NCBI GenBank assembly: GCA_000991205.1
Contig: LBRC01000020.1
Span: 1 to 12,318 of the forward strand
Direction: 5' to 3'
Length of the DNA: 12,318 nt
From: Parcubacteria group bacterium GW2011_GWA2_36_10
Lineage (GTDB): Bacteria; Patescibacteriota; Patescibacteriia; UBA1558; GWA2-36-10
How positions within the stretch are numbered: position 1 is the first letter of the stretch; each line of letters begins with the position of its first letter. Positions 6,515-12,318 of the stretch are shown here, one piece after another. The translations under genes and the position numbers were made by a program. Below the pieces are notes generated by a model. It was not told the origin of the DNA, made no database searches, and saw nothing but the letters and a program-made list of their open reading frames with translations.

Positions 6515-6910
6515 ATGTTTTGGAAATTATATTTAACAGCCTTAGTGATTTTTATGCTGATCGACATGTTTTGGCTAGGCTTAGTTGCTAAAAATTTTTA
6601 TCAGCAACAGCTTGGTTTTTTGATGAAAGCAAAAGCCAATTTATTAGCGGCTTTGATATTTTATTTTGTTTTTATGTTTGGTCTAGTAGTTTTTGTGATT
6701 GTTCCGGGAGTAGCCAAAGAGTCAGTCACAGACGTGATTATGTATGGTGCTTTGTTTGGTCTGGTGGGCTACTCTACTTACGATTTGAGTAATCTAGCGA
6801 CTTTAAAAAATTGGCCTGTTTTAGTCACGCTAGTTGATATGCTTTGGGGCACCATGGCTTCTAGCCTAGTCGCTTTGCTCACTTGTTTAATCGCTTTAAA
6901 GTTTTTTTAA
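6515..6910 (+). CDS. DUF2177 family membrane protein
   Basis: A 131-residue protein with four hydrophobic segments (about residues 3-25, 43-68, 75-92 and 100-128). An early DMFWLGLVAKNFYQQQLG signature is typical of DUF2177 (PF09945), together with YGALFGLVGYSTYDLSNLATLKNWP and a WGT motif in the last helix. The function of the family is not known. It starts 9 bases after the Bro-N gene and lacks a visible promoter, so it is probably co-transcribed with it. A GC-rich palindrome follows the stop codon. Confidence 0.8.
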   Translation: MFWKLYLTALVIFMLIDMFWLGLVAKNFYQQQLGFLMKAKANLLAALIFYFVFMFGLVVFVIVPGVAKESVTDVIMYGALFGLVGYSTYDLSNLATLKNWPVLVTLVDMLWGTMASSLVALLTCLIALKFF

Positions 6911-6926
6911 TATATATCCCAAATAG

Positions 6927-6949
6927 TATTTCCCGCGTCGCGGGAAATA
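6927..6949. terminator. GC-rich hairpin between the DUF2177 and tatC genes
   Basis: TATTTCCCGCG, T, CGCGGGAAATA: a perfect inverted repeat with 11-bp arms and a one-base centre, so the real loop is probably CGTCG. It lies 16 bases after the DUF2177 stop. It has no T run downstream (TAGCTAGGAG), so its role as terminator is less sure than that at 5571-5597; it may simply be a member of the same palindrome family. Confidence 0.5.
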
Positions 6950-6978
6950 GCTAGGAGAAATATCGCGTGGTAATAGAG

Positions 6979-6984
6979 TATAAT
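6979..6984 (+). promoter_or_regulatory. TATAAT box immediately before tatC
   Basis: A perfect TATAAT ends four bases before the ATG at 6989, without a TGn extension and without a clear -35. Initiation at the usual distance would fall on or inside the start codon, giving a leaderless transcript or one that loses the ATG. It is therefore a weak candidate despite the perfect box. Confidence 0.35.
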
Positions 6985-6988
6985 TATT

Positions 6989-7723
6989 ATGTCAGGAAAA
7001 GTAGATAAAATTATCAAAGATTATGGCCCCTATCTAAATGATATTTGGCGTCGTGTTTATTATATTGCTATTTTTTTTATTATTTTATTTATCATTGGTT
7101 TTTTCTCGGCTGGCTATGTGATTAAGTTTTTCATCACCGCCTTTCATCTCAAAGATGTTGTGATTGCTGTCACTTCACCGCTACAATTTTTAGATGTTTC
7201 GGTTGACATTGCTTTATTTTTAGCTATTTTTGTGACCACTCCTTTTGCGCTTTATCAGTTTTACGCTTTTTTGAAGCCAGCAGTTTCCAAGAAAGAATTT
7301 AAAGCTTTATTTTGGACTTTGCCCCTATCTTTTTTCTTATTTGCCCTTGGTTTTGCCTATGGCTTTTTTACGCTTTATTGGGGCTTACAGATGCTCGCTA
7401 GTTTGAATGTTTCTTTTGGCTTACAAAATATTTGGGACATTGGTTTGTTTTTATCACAACTCGCTATCACCGCGGCTTTACTAGGGGTAATTTTTCAGTT
7501 TCCGATTATTATGTCTATTTTTTTAAAGTTTCAACTTGTCGACCGAGAGTTTTTAGTCAAAAAAAGGCGAGTAGCCTATGTCTTTATCATCATCATTGTT
7601 TCTTTACTTCCGCCGACAGATGGAGTATCATTATTGATAATGTCGGTGCCTTTGGTGGCTTTATATGAATTAACTATTTTGTATGATCGCCTTACTAATA
7701 AGCATTATAATTTTAATAAATAA
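6989..7723 (+). CDS. tatC: Sec-independent (twin-arginine) protein translocase subunit TatC
   Basis: A 244-residue protein with six membrane segments, the normal TatC length. TatC recognises the twin-arginine signal peptide of folded cargo at the cytoplasmic membrane and recruits TatA. Family blocks are an N-terminal amphipathic PYLNDIWRRV (the equivalent of HLIELRKRL in E. coli), TSPLQFL (62-68), PFALYQFYAFLKPAVSKKE (85-103) with Glu103 in the signal-peptide site, LGFAYGFF (120-127), FQFP (169-172) and KKRRVAYVFIIIIVSLLPP (191-209). The conserved TM4 glutamate of E. coli (Glu170) appears as Gln170, and the N-terminal glutamate as Asp18. No alternative start was seen downstream. It heads a tatC-tatA unit, and a Tat substrate is encoded directly downstream. 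Confidence 0.95.
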   Translation: MSGKVDKIIKDYGPYLNDIWRRVYYIAIFFIILFIIGFFSAGYVIKFFITAFHLKDVVIAVTSPLQFLDVSVDIALFLAIFVTTPFALYQFYAFLKPAVSKKEFKALFWTLPLSFFLFALGFAYGFFTLYWGLQMLASLNVSFGLQNIWDIGLFLSQLAITAALLGVIFQFPIIMSIFLKFQLVDREFLVKKRRVAYVFIIIIVSLLPPTDGVSLLIMSVPLVALYELTILYDRLTNKHYNFNK

Positions 7724-7734
7724 TTTTTAAAACT

Positions 7735-7908
7735 ATGTTTGGACTAGGTACAAAAGAGCTTATCATCATCGCCATTATCTTAGTATTATTGTTTGGCGCT
7801 AAAAAAATTCCCGAGTTGGCCAATGGCATTGGTCAAGCAGTCAAAAATTTACGCCGTGGTTTTGGTGGTAATGCTGATGATCAAAATCAGGATAATAAAA
7901 AGAAATGA
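7735..7908 (+). CDS. tatA: Sec-independent protein translocase subunit TatA
   Basis: A 57-residue protein starting 11 bases after tatC. It has a short N-terminus (MFGLGTKE), one transmembrane helix (LIIIAIILVLLF), the hinge FGAKKIPELANGIGQ with the family's Phe-Gly pair, an amphipathic helix ending VKNLRRGFGG, and a short charged tail rich in Asp, Asn and Lys. TatA oligomerises to allow passage of folded proteins through the membrane. There is no separate TatB, so this is a minimal TatAC system in which TatA likely serves both roles, as in many Gram-positive-type systems. The stop TGA overlaps the start ATG of the next gene (ATGA). Confidence 0.93.
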   Translation: MFGLGTKELIIIAIILVLLFGAKKIPELANGIGQAVKNLRRGFGGNADDQNQDNKKK

Positions 7909-8093
7909 ACTTCAATTTATCAAAAATAAATTGGCGTAAAGTTGGACTTTACTATGCCTCTGTTTTGTCAGTCGTGATGTTTATCAGTGGCTGGCTGGCT
8001 GCTAGCTTGCCAGAACATTTTGTGGCTAATATTTTGGTTTTACCGATATATTTTTATATTTGGGAAGCTACTTGGCGCTCAAGAAAAAAATAG
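7905..8093 (+). CDS. Small membrane protein coupled to tatA
   Basis: A 62-residue protein with two hydrophobic stretches, LYYASVLSVVMFISGWLAASL (about residues 15-35) and FVANILVLPIYFYIW (39-53), and basic ends (NWRKVG and WRSRKK). I do not recognise a family. It starts on the ATGA overlap with tatA, strong evidence that it is translated as part of the tatC-tatA operon, and its length is comparable to Tat accessory peptides, but no sequence feature ties it to Tat. It is followed by a promoter for the Tat substrate gene. It may be a Tat accessory factor or simply an operon passenger. Confidence 0.65.
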   Translation: MNFNLSKINWRKVGLYYASVLSVVMFISGWLAASLPEHFVANILVLPIYFYIWEATWRSRKK

Positions 8094-8095
8094 TT

Positions 8096-8123
8096 TTGAA
8101 AGTTGAAGATTATATGTTATAAT
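8096..8123 (+). promoter_or_regulatory. Promoter of the Tat-substrate / repeat-protein operon
   Basis: TTGAAA (8096-8101), a 16-bp spacer, and an extended -10 TGTTATAAT (8115-8123). It is the best promoter in the window. A second TATAAT at 8149-8154 is nearer the ATG at 8168 but lacks a TGn extension and a -35. The spot between the small membrane protein and the Tat substrate gene lets the structural genes be expressed separately from the translocase. Confidence 0.7.
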
Positions 8124-8167
8124 TTAGTTAAAGATTTTTTAATTAAGTTATAATTTATTAATTTTGA

Positions 8168-8878
8168 ATGCCCGTCTTTTCTCTAAAAAATTTTTTCGGT
8201 TCAAAACCAAAACAACAAAAGAAAAATAATTTTTCGGTTGTTAAAAATTCTCCACAAATTAGTATAGACAAAGTGAACGACCATAAACGTCGTTTGTTTT
8301 TGAAATCTTTAGGTGTACTTGGACTTGGTGCACTTGGGGCTACTATGCTTCCGAAAAAAACTCATGCCTTAGTGATGGGTGGCACGCCAGCTACTAGTGT
8401 AGTAGGCCTCAAGGACGCTGATAATTTACGTATTACGCCAGCTAAAACCGGCCAGTTTCCCACAACTTTGACTGATCCGGGTGGAAATTTTAAAATTGCT
8501 ATTTCAGAAGCAGTGGTTCCAGTGGGCTTGAAAAATGTGGCTGGCACCACTATCAATCCTGCCACCCAAGAAACTTTGGCTGCTCTAGCTACAGCTACAA
8601 CCACTTTAAATACTACTAGTGCTACTTTGGCGACCGAAGATAGTTTGATTTTATTAAGGAGAATAGTGAAATTACTGGAAAGCAATGCGGTGGTTGATAC
8701 TAGTAGGAGACAGAGAATTGTAGTTGACTCTGGCGCTATCACTGTATCTGGCTCTGTGACTGTGGCTACAATCACCTCTCTTAATCAATTAGCTGGTGTG
8801 GACTCTCGTTGGCAAATCATAGACTGGTCTAGACAATCTTATAATAGTAGCATCAGAGGCAATTTAACTTTTACATAA
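8168..8878 (+). CDS. Tat-exported protein with phage-structural-like C-terminus
   Basis: A 236-residue protein. After a long Lys/Asn-rich n-region, residues 40-46 read KRRLFLK, a near-perfect twin-arginine motif (RR at 41-42). It is followed by the weakly hydrophobic SLGVLGLGALGATMLP and a THA cleavage site at about 67, so this is a classical Tat signal. The mature part is rich in Thr, Ala, Val and Ser. It includes a coiled-coil-like stretch (TQETLAALATATTTLNTTSATLATEDSLILLRR, discontinuously quoted here as its start TQETLAALATATT and end SLILLRR; residues 133-165) and ends RQRIVVDSGAITVSG...SSIRGNLTFT, a style seen in phage minor structural proteins. No enzymatic motif or cofactor site is seen. 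It sits directly after tatCA and 12 bases before the large repeat proteins, probably in their operon. An anchor or adaptor for a surface fibre is my inference; an exported protein is well supported. Confidence 0.75.
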   Translation: MPVFSLKNFFGSKPKQQKKNNFSVVKNSPQISIDKVNDHKRRLFLKSLGVLGLGALGATMLPKKTHALVMGGTPATSVVGLKDADNLRITPAKTGQFPTTLTDPGGNFKIAISEAVVPVGLKNVAGTTINPATQETLAALATATTTLNTTSATLATEDSLILLRRIVKLLESNAVVDTSRRQRIVVDSGAITVSGSVTVATITSLNQLAGVDSRWQIIDWSRQSYNSSIRGNLTFT

Positions 8879-8890
8879 AAAGCAAAAAGT

Positions 8891-9982
8891 ATGGCTTTTA
8901 CAAATAATTTGAAACTACAAGTTGATTTACCAGTCTGGGAATGGTGTCGTTTTGCGCCAGCTGCTACTACAGCAGTTTCTTCGATGACGACAGGTAATAG
9001 CTTGGGAAATAAATATTTATACTATCAGCTCTCTGCTGCTCTTTATCGCTATGATACCAGAGCCGACTCTTGGCATCAGCTAGCTTCTGTACCAGTCACT
9101 ACGCCGACTATCATGAATAACAATGTCCTTTCGAATGCAGTTGGGCATTATGGCCAGGCCATTGCTGGTGGAGCCAGTACTATTCAAATCGCTGGCTTGT
9201 CAGGTAGTGTTTTGGTTGATTATAAGATTCGTATTTTGAGTGGCACAGGAGCTGGACAAGAAAGAACCATTACGGCGGTATCGGCGCCAACTGTTCATGA
9301 TCGAGGAGTCGTCACTACAGCTAGTGGTACGGCCGTTATCGATGCTTCAGTTACTGGTGGTATTGGTTTCAAACAATGGAAAGCCAATATATGGAAAAAT
9401 TATCAAGTCAGAATTGATTTTGGTACTGGTAGGACTCAAGTCAGACCAATTCTCTATAATACTTTAAATACTTTGACTTTTTCTTATGTCAATCACATCA
9501 CTATCAATCGTTGGGCCAATGTTCCTCTAGCAGTCAATACAGCTGTGGGCTCTTTGTATGTGATTGAAAGTCATCAAGTGACGGTCGATGTTGCTTGGGA
9601 CACTGCGCCCGACGCTACTTCAAATTTTGTTATTTTATCTGGCGGTATTTGGAATATTACTCAAGGTACCACCGCTACGCCTTTCTTTTCTTTTGCCTAT
9701 TATGATCGTTTGTCAGATGTTTGGTATCAAAAATCCACTCAATCTGGTTTAAAAACAGTGGTTTTTTTAGCAGCTTCAGATTTGCAAATGGAAAGATTTA
9801 CCGAGTCTGGCGGCGCTACTGTGTCTGGCACAGCTACTGCTGGGGGCAATAATACTTTGACAAATACTGGTGTGACCATGATCGCTAATCAGTATATCAA
9901 CATGACTCTGACTATCACTGGTGGCACTGGTAGTGGGCAGACTAGAAATATTCTTAGCGCCGATGCAGTATGCAAATTTTGA
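8891..9982 (+). CDS. Kelch-like, phage-virion-like repeat protein, N-terminal part
   Basis: 363 residues without a signal peptide or membrane helix. It contains Kelch-type blade strands: KYLYYQLSAALYRYDTRADS followed by WHQLASVP (within 41-68), and FFSFAYYDRLSDVWYQK (265-281). Inserted between them are units built on an S-G-T-G-x-G-Q-x-R-x-I core: RILSGTGAGQERTI (114-127), RIDFGTGRTQVRPIL (174-188) and ITGGTGSGQTRNIL (342-355), plus a WDTAPDATSNFVIL closing strand (236-249). Such proteins occur among virion and tail-fibre proteins of large phages and prophages. The frame ends abruptly in the middle of a repeat unit, and the same kind of repeat resumes in the +1 frame, so this and the next entry are probably one original gene of about 980 codons. 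The start at 8891 follows the previous stop by 12 bases. Confidence 0.7.
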   Translation: MAFTNNLKLQVDLPVWEWCRFAPAATTAVSSMTTGNSLGNKYLYYQLSAALYRYDTRADSWHQLASVPVTTPTIMNNNVLSNAVGHYGQAIAGGASTIQIAGLSGSVLVDYKIRILSGTGAGQERTITAVSAPTVHDRGVVTTASGTAVIDASVTGGIGFKQWKANIWKNYQVRIDFGTGRTQVRPILYNTLNTLTFSYVNHITINRWANVPLAVNTAVGSLYVIESHQVTVDVAWDTAPDATSNFVILSGGIWNITQGTTATPFFSFAYYDRLSDVWYQKSTQSGLKTVVFLAASDLQMERFTESGGATVSGTATAGGNNTLTNTGVTMIANQYINMTLTITGGTGSGQTRNILSADAVCKF

Positions 9983-11852
9983 GCTAAGAATAGTTTTTGG
10001 TACTGGTCGTGGTCAAAATAGATCTATACTGTCTAACACAGCGACTGTTTTTAATGTCACTAATAATTGGGATACCATGCCTGACGCTACTTCTGTATAT
10101 GCTCTTTATCGTGATGTCGGTAAAATCTTTCTGATTGGTGGTAATGACGCTGGCATGTTGCAATATTCACAAGAAACAGATCAGTGGACTACGGGTAAAC
10201 AATTAGACGATGGTCAGTGTAATCAGCTCGCTTCAACAAAATCCGGCCAAGAGCCAATTGCCCTCACCTCTATCACCAGAACAGCTACTAGTATGGTGAC
10301 AGCTGGCACAGTTTCGACAGCTGGTACAGGCTATAATGTTGATGACTTGTTAACCGTGGATGCTAAAGGTGGCATAGTAAGGGTTCTGACAGTTGACTCA
10401 ACTAATGGTGCGGTCTTGACTGTTTCTTTAGAAACTTGTGGCACCGGCTATACTACGGGAGCTAAAGCTACCGTTGCTTCTCCGGTTACTGGCACTGGTT
10501 GTCAGATTACCTTAGGTGCTAGCGACATAGATTTTACGGAATTAGCCTTAGCTCCTATTGCGCATAATTATAAAATAGGTGATACAGTGACAATTTCCGG
10601 CGCCAATGGTGCTACAGCAGCAGAGTTTAACGGTACTTACACTATTTTAGGTATACCAGCACCAACCACCAATCTTTCTTTTAGCTATTGTTCAGTCGGT
10701 GATCCTGGTGCCGCTACCGCCACGATCCCTAATTCTCCCTCTACGACCCAGCTAGTAGATTGTACAAAGAACTGGGCAGTCAATGAACATGTGGGTAAAT
10801 TAGTTCAACTTTCAAGCAACGTTGTGTTATCAGTTGGCCAAGTGAGACGTATAGTTTCAAATACCGCCACCACTTTGGTTTGGACCTTAGCGGCCACTGC
10901 ACCAGTCAATGGCACGACTAAATATGTGATTGAAGATATCAAGCCCTTTGGTACCGACCGAACACCGATGGGAGTGATTGGCGGTGGCACCGAAGGCTTT
11001 GCTACTAGTGGTTCCACTACCACTTTAGTAGACACTAACAAAAATTGGGAACTAAATTATTGGTCAAGGACCGCTCAACGTTATGTGCGTATAGTTGAGG
11101 GTACTGGAGTTGGCACAGAAATAGCTATTACTTCAAATACTGCCACGACGCTGACATTTGCCGCTCAAGCATTTACCGTAGATACTACTACTCGTTATGT
11201 CATCATGGATACTTTTGGCACCGCCACTGCTGGTAGTACTACAGTGCTCACAGACACGACCAAAAATTGGGGAGTAAATCAGTTTACCAACAAAAGAGTC
11301 AGATTTTTATCAGGCACTTCACAAGGCAATGAATACATCATCACTGCTAATACTGCCAATACCTTGACCTATGCTTTGGGTACAGCACCAGACGTTTCTA
11401 CTGCTTATGCTATTTTAGAAGCTACTCCAAAAGCTAATGGCATTCATTTGGATTGTATCCATAATTCAAGTAACACAGCTTTAAATAATAAATACATGTA
11501 CGCTTGGACTGGCACCGCCACCTCTGAACTTTCTCGTTATGATATCAATACCGAGCATTGGGAGCGCATTTCTTATTTTCCACAAACAGAAACCATGACG
11601 ACTGGCGCCTCATATTGCTATGATGGTGTGGATCGCATATATTTTGTCCAAGGTATCACAACTACAGCCAAAGTAATGTATTATGATTTAGTCAAAAATA
11701 TTGTTGTGCCTTCTTCACAGTTTCCTTATGGTATGGGCGCGGCTGTATCGGGCAATCGTATGGAAATTATTGAAACCGACGATGGTCTGAAATACTTATA
11801 TTTAATGAGAAACACTGGTACGGAAATGTGGAGGACATTATTATATTGGTAA
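9921..11852 (+). CDS. Kelch-like, phage-virion-like repeat protein, C-terminal part (frame-shifted continuation)
   Basis: The open frame runs from a GTG at 9921, but the meaningful sequence begins near 9963 (MQYANFELRIVFGTGRGQNR), inside a repeat unit, so an independent start is doubtful. Units of about 65 residues recur at 16-63, 274-339, 362-430 and 434-500. Each has the outline: L-x-D-x-T/N-K-N-W-x-x-N, then R/V-x-x-S-G-T-x-x-G, then I-x-S/A-N-T-A-x-T-L-T, then a closing Y-x-I/L strand. Residues 104-250 hold two other Gly/Thr-rich modules (STAGTGYNVDDLLTVDAKGG; CGTGYTTGA; YKIGDTVTISGANGAT) common in phage structural proteins. Kelch-like blades occur at 68-90 (IFLIGG...LQYSQETDQW) and 523-600 (KYMYAWTG...LSRYDINTEHWERISYFP, then YFVQG...VMYYDL). 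No signal peptide. It likely forms an elongated fibre or propeller; the receptor or surface role is inference. Confidence 0.68.
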   Translation: MALVVGRLEIFLAPMQYANFELRIVFGTGRGQNRSILSNTATVFNVTNNWDTMPDATSVYALYRDVGKIFLIGGNDAGMLQYSQETDQWTTGKQLDDGQCNQLASTKSGQEPIALTSITRTATSMVTAGTVSTAGTGYNVDDLLTVDAKGGIVRVLTVDSTNGAVLTVSLETCGTGYTTGAKATVASPVTGTGCQITLGASDIDFTELALAPIAHNYKIGDTVTISGANGATAAEFNGTYTILGIPAPTTNLSFSYCSVGDPGAATATIPNSPSTTQLVDCTKNWAVNEHVGKLVQLSSNVVLSVGQVRRIVSNTATTLVWTLAATAPVNGTTKYVIEDIKPFGTDRTPMGVIGGGTEGFATSGSTTTLVDTNKNWELNYWSRTAQRYVRIVEGTGVGTEIAITSNTATTLTFAAQAFTVDTTTRYVIMDTFGTATAGSTTVLTDTTKNWGVNQFTNKRVRFLSGTSQGNEYIITANTANTLTYALGTAPDVSTAYAILEATPKANGIHLDCIHNSSNTALNNKYMYAWTGTATSELSRYDINTEHWERISYFPQTETMTTGASYCYDGVDRIYFVQGITTTAKVMYYDLVKNIVVPSSQFPYGMGAAVSGNRMEIIETDDGLKYLYLMRNTGTEMWRTLLYW

Positions 11853-11871
11853 AGATTAATTTTGAGATTAT

Positions 11872-12318
11872 ATGAATATAAATTATTTGATAGAATTACT
11901 CACTAATCGTCTAGGGTCTTTAAATTTAGCCAAAGACCAGGCTTTTTCCGCCGGCGATTTAGAGCGTATTAATACACTGGAGACTGAAATATTTGGGGTG
12001 GAAGATACTCTGGCAAAATTAAATTTATTGCAGAGCGTTTCTCAAGACGTAGCTTTGACCAATACTACTTTAGTAGAAGCGATGAAAATGCAGACCAATA
12101 CTATTAGTAATGGCTCGACTGCTTGTATGAGCGAGTATGATATTTCTACTTACGCCACTGACCCTCTTCATGAACAAAAAATTGCCGACATCTTGTCTTT
12201 TATGGGGCCAATGATTAGCCCAGAAGTGATAGATGCCTACATTGATACCGAAGCTATTGCTAGTCCTTTGACTGGTGCGATGATTTTAAGCGCTGCTCAA
12301 CAATACAACGTTGATGTT
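11872..12318 (+). CDS. Putative virion-associated or cell-wall-active protein, N-terminal part (runs off window)
   Basis: An ATG at 11872 opens a frame that stays open for 149 codons to the window edge. It starts MNINYLIELLTNRLGSLNLA and has an N-terminal alpha-helical, probably coiled-coil segment of about 60 residues (LERINTLETEIFGVEDTLAK), with no signal peptide or membrane helix. The last visible part, MISPEVIDAYIDTEAIASP then LTGAMILSAAQQYNVDV, resembles the beginning of a lysozyme- or glucosaminidase-like fold in which the next residues would contain the LMxAIMQxDSxFGT-type motif. That motif is beyond the window, so the enzyme call is a guess. It is 19 bases after the repeat-protein stop and is probably in the same operon. 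Confidence 0.6.
   Translation, partial: MNINYLIELLTNRLGSLNLAKDQAFSAGDLERINTLETEIFGVEDTLAKLNLLQSVSQDVALTNTTLVEAMKMQTNTISNGSTACMSEYDISTYATDPLHEQKIADILSFMGPMISPEVIDAYIDTEAIASPLTGAMILSAAQQYNVDV

Noticed and set aside
6950..6988. GGAG at 6954-6957 as a Shine-Dalgarno for tatC
   Set aside because: It is about 30 bases before the ATG, far outside the usual 5-10 base spacing, and no nearer in-frame start exists there.
7432..7668. 78-codon plus-strand frame inside tatC
   Set aside because: It is an out-of-frame shadow of the conserved TatC membrane region, with no start signals or family resemblance.
8362..8775. 137-codon open frame on the minus strand inside the Tat-substrate gene
   Set aside because: It is a mirror of the Thr/Ala/Val-rich coding strand; the plus frame has a promoter, a clear signal peptide and operon spacing, while the minus frame has none.
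9974..9982. Classic -1 slippery heptamer at AAATTTT near the frame change
   Set aside because: The heptamer is not in the phase needed for a -1 slip from the upstream frame, and the change required is +1. The repeat alignment puts the break a few codons earlier.
10805..11041. 78-codon minus-strand frame inside the repeat protein
   Set aside because: Shadow of repetitive Thr/Val/Ala codons on the plus strand; no start context.
8891..11852. CRISPR or direct DNA tandem repeat array
   Set aside because: The recurring units are conserved at protein outline level only; they have no constant DNA repeat with regular spacers.
6989..12318. Complete prophage
   Set aside because: The phage-like resemblance is confined to fibre-type repeat proteins; no integrase, terminase, portal, capsid or attachment repeats are visible in the window.

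Overview
The window looks like part of a small, AT-rich bacterial genome using the standard code (TGA serves as a stop, for example at 7906-7908). Genes are compact, intergenic gaps are tiny, and most start codons lack a Shine-Dalgarno sequence. The gene set combines CapA-type and O-antigen-ligase-type surface genes, DUF302, cupin and AAA_28 proteins, a Bro-N protein, a minimal TatAC translocase and phage-virion-like repeat proteins. This resembles genomes of the Candidate Phyla Radiation (Patescibacteria), but that placement is an inference from gene style, since there is no rRNA or marker gene here.

Layout. Positions 1-386 hold the end of a CapA-family metallophosphatase. It converges with and overlaps a minus-strand polytopic membrane protein of the O-antigen ligase/polymerase type (355-1803). 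A class II tRNA-Ser(CGA) lies at 1834-1922, followed by a hairpin terminator. Next come a winged-helix/ComF-like phosphoribosyltransferase fusion (1990-2964) and a complete cyclopropane-fatty-acid synthase (2969-4084), probably co-transcribed. A second operon (4156-5561) encodes a DUF302 protein, a cupin and an AAA_28 ATPase, and ends at a strong GC-rich hairpin. A third unit holds a Bro-N/DinD-like protein (5672-6505) and a DUF2177 membrane protein (6515-6910).

The most interesting part starts at 6989. It encodes TatC, a 57-residue TatA, and a 62-residue membrane protein whose start overlaps the tatA stop. Directly downstream, behind its own promoter, is a protein with a textbook twin-arginine signal peptide (8168-8878). 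This is followed by large repeat-rich, Kelch-like proteins that resemble phage virion or tail-fibre components (8891-11852, split by a frame change near 9960) and by an open-ended gene (11872 to the window end) that may be a cell-wall hydrolase. The order translocase, signal-bearing protein, signal-less structural proteins suggests a dedicated route for placing a phage-derived fibre or adhesin complex on the cell surface. That reading is inference; the gene order and the signal peptide are directly visible.

Two genome-wide habits show up here. Extended -10 promoters (TGnTATAAT or close) sit a few bases to a few tens of bases before SD-less start codons. Short, perfect GC-rich palindromes occur both between genes and, in frame, inside the O-antigen-ligase-like gene.
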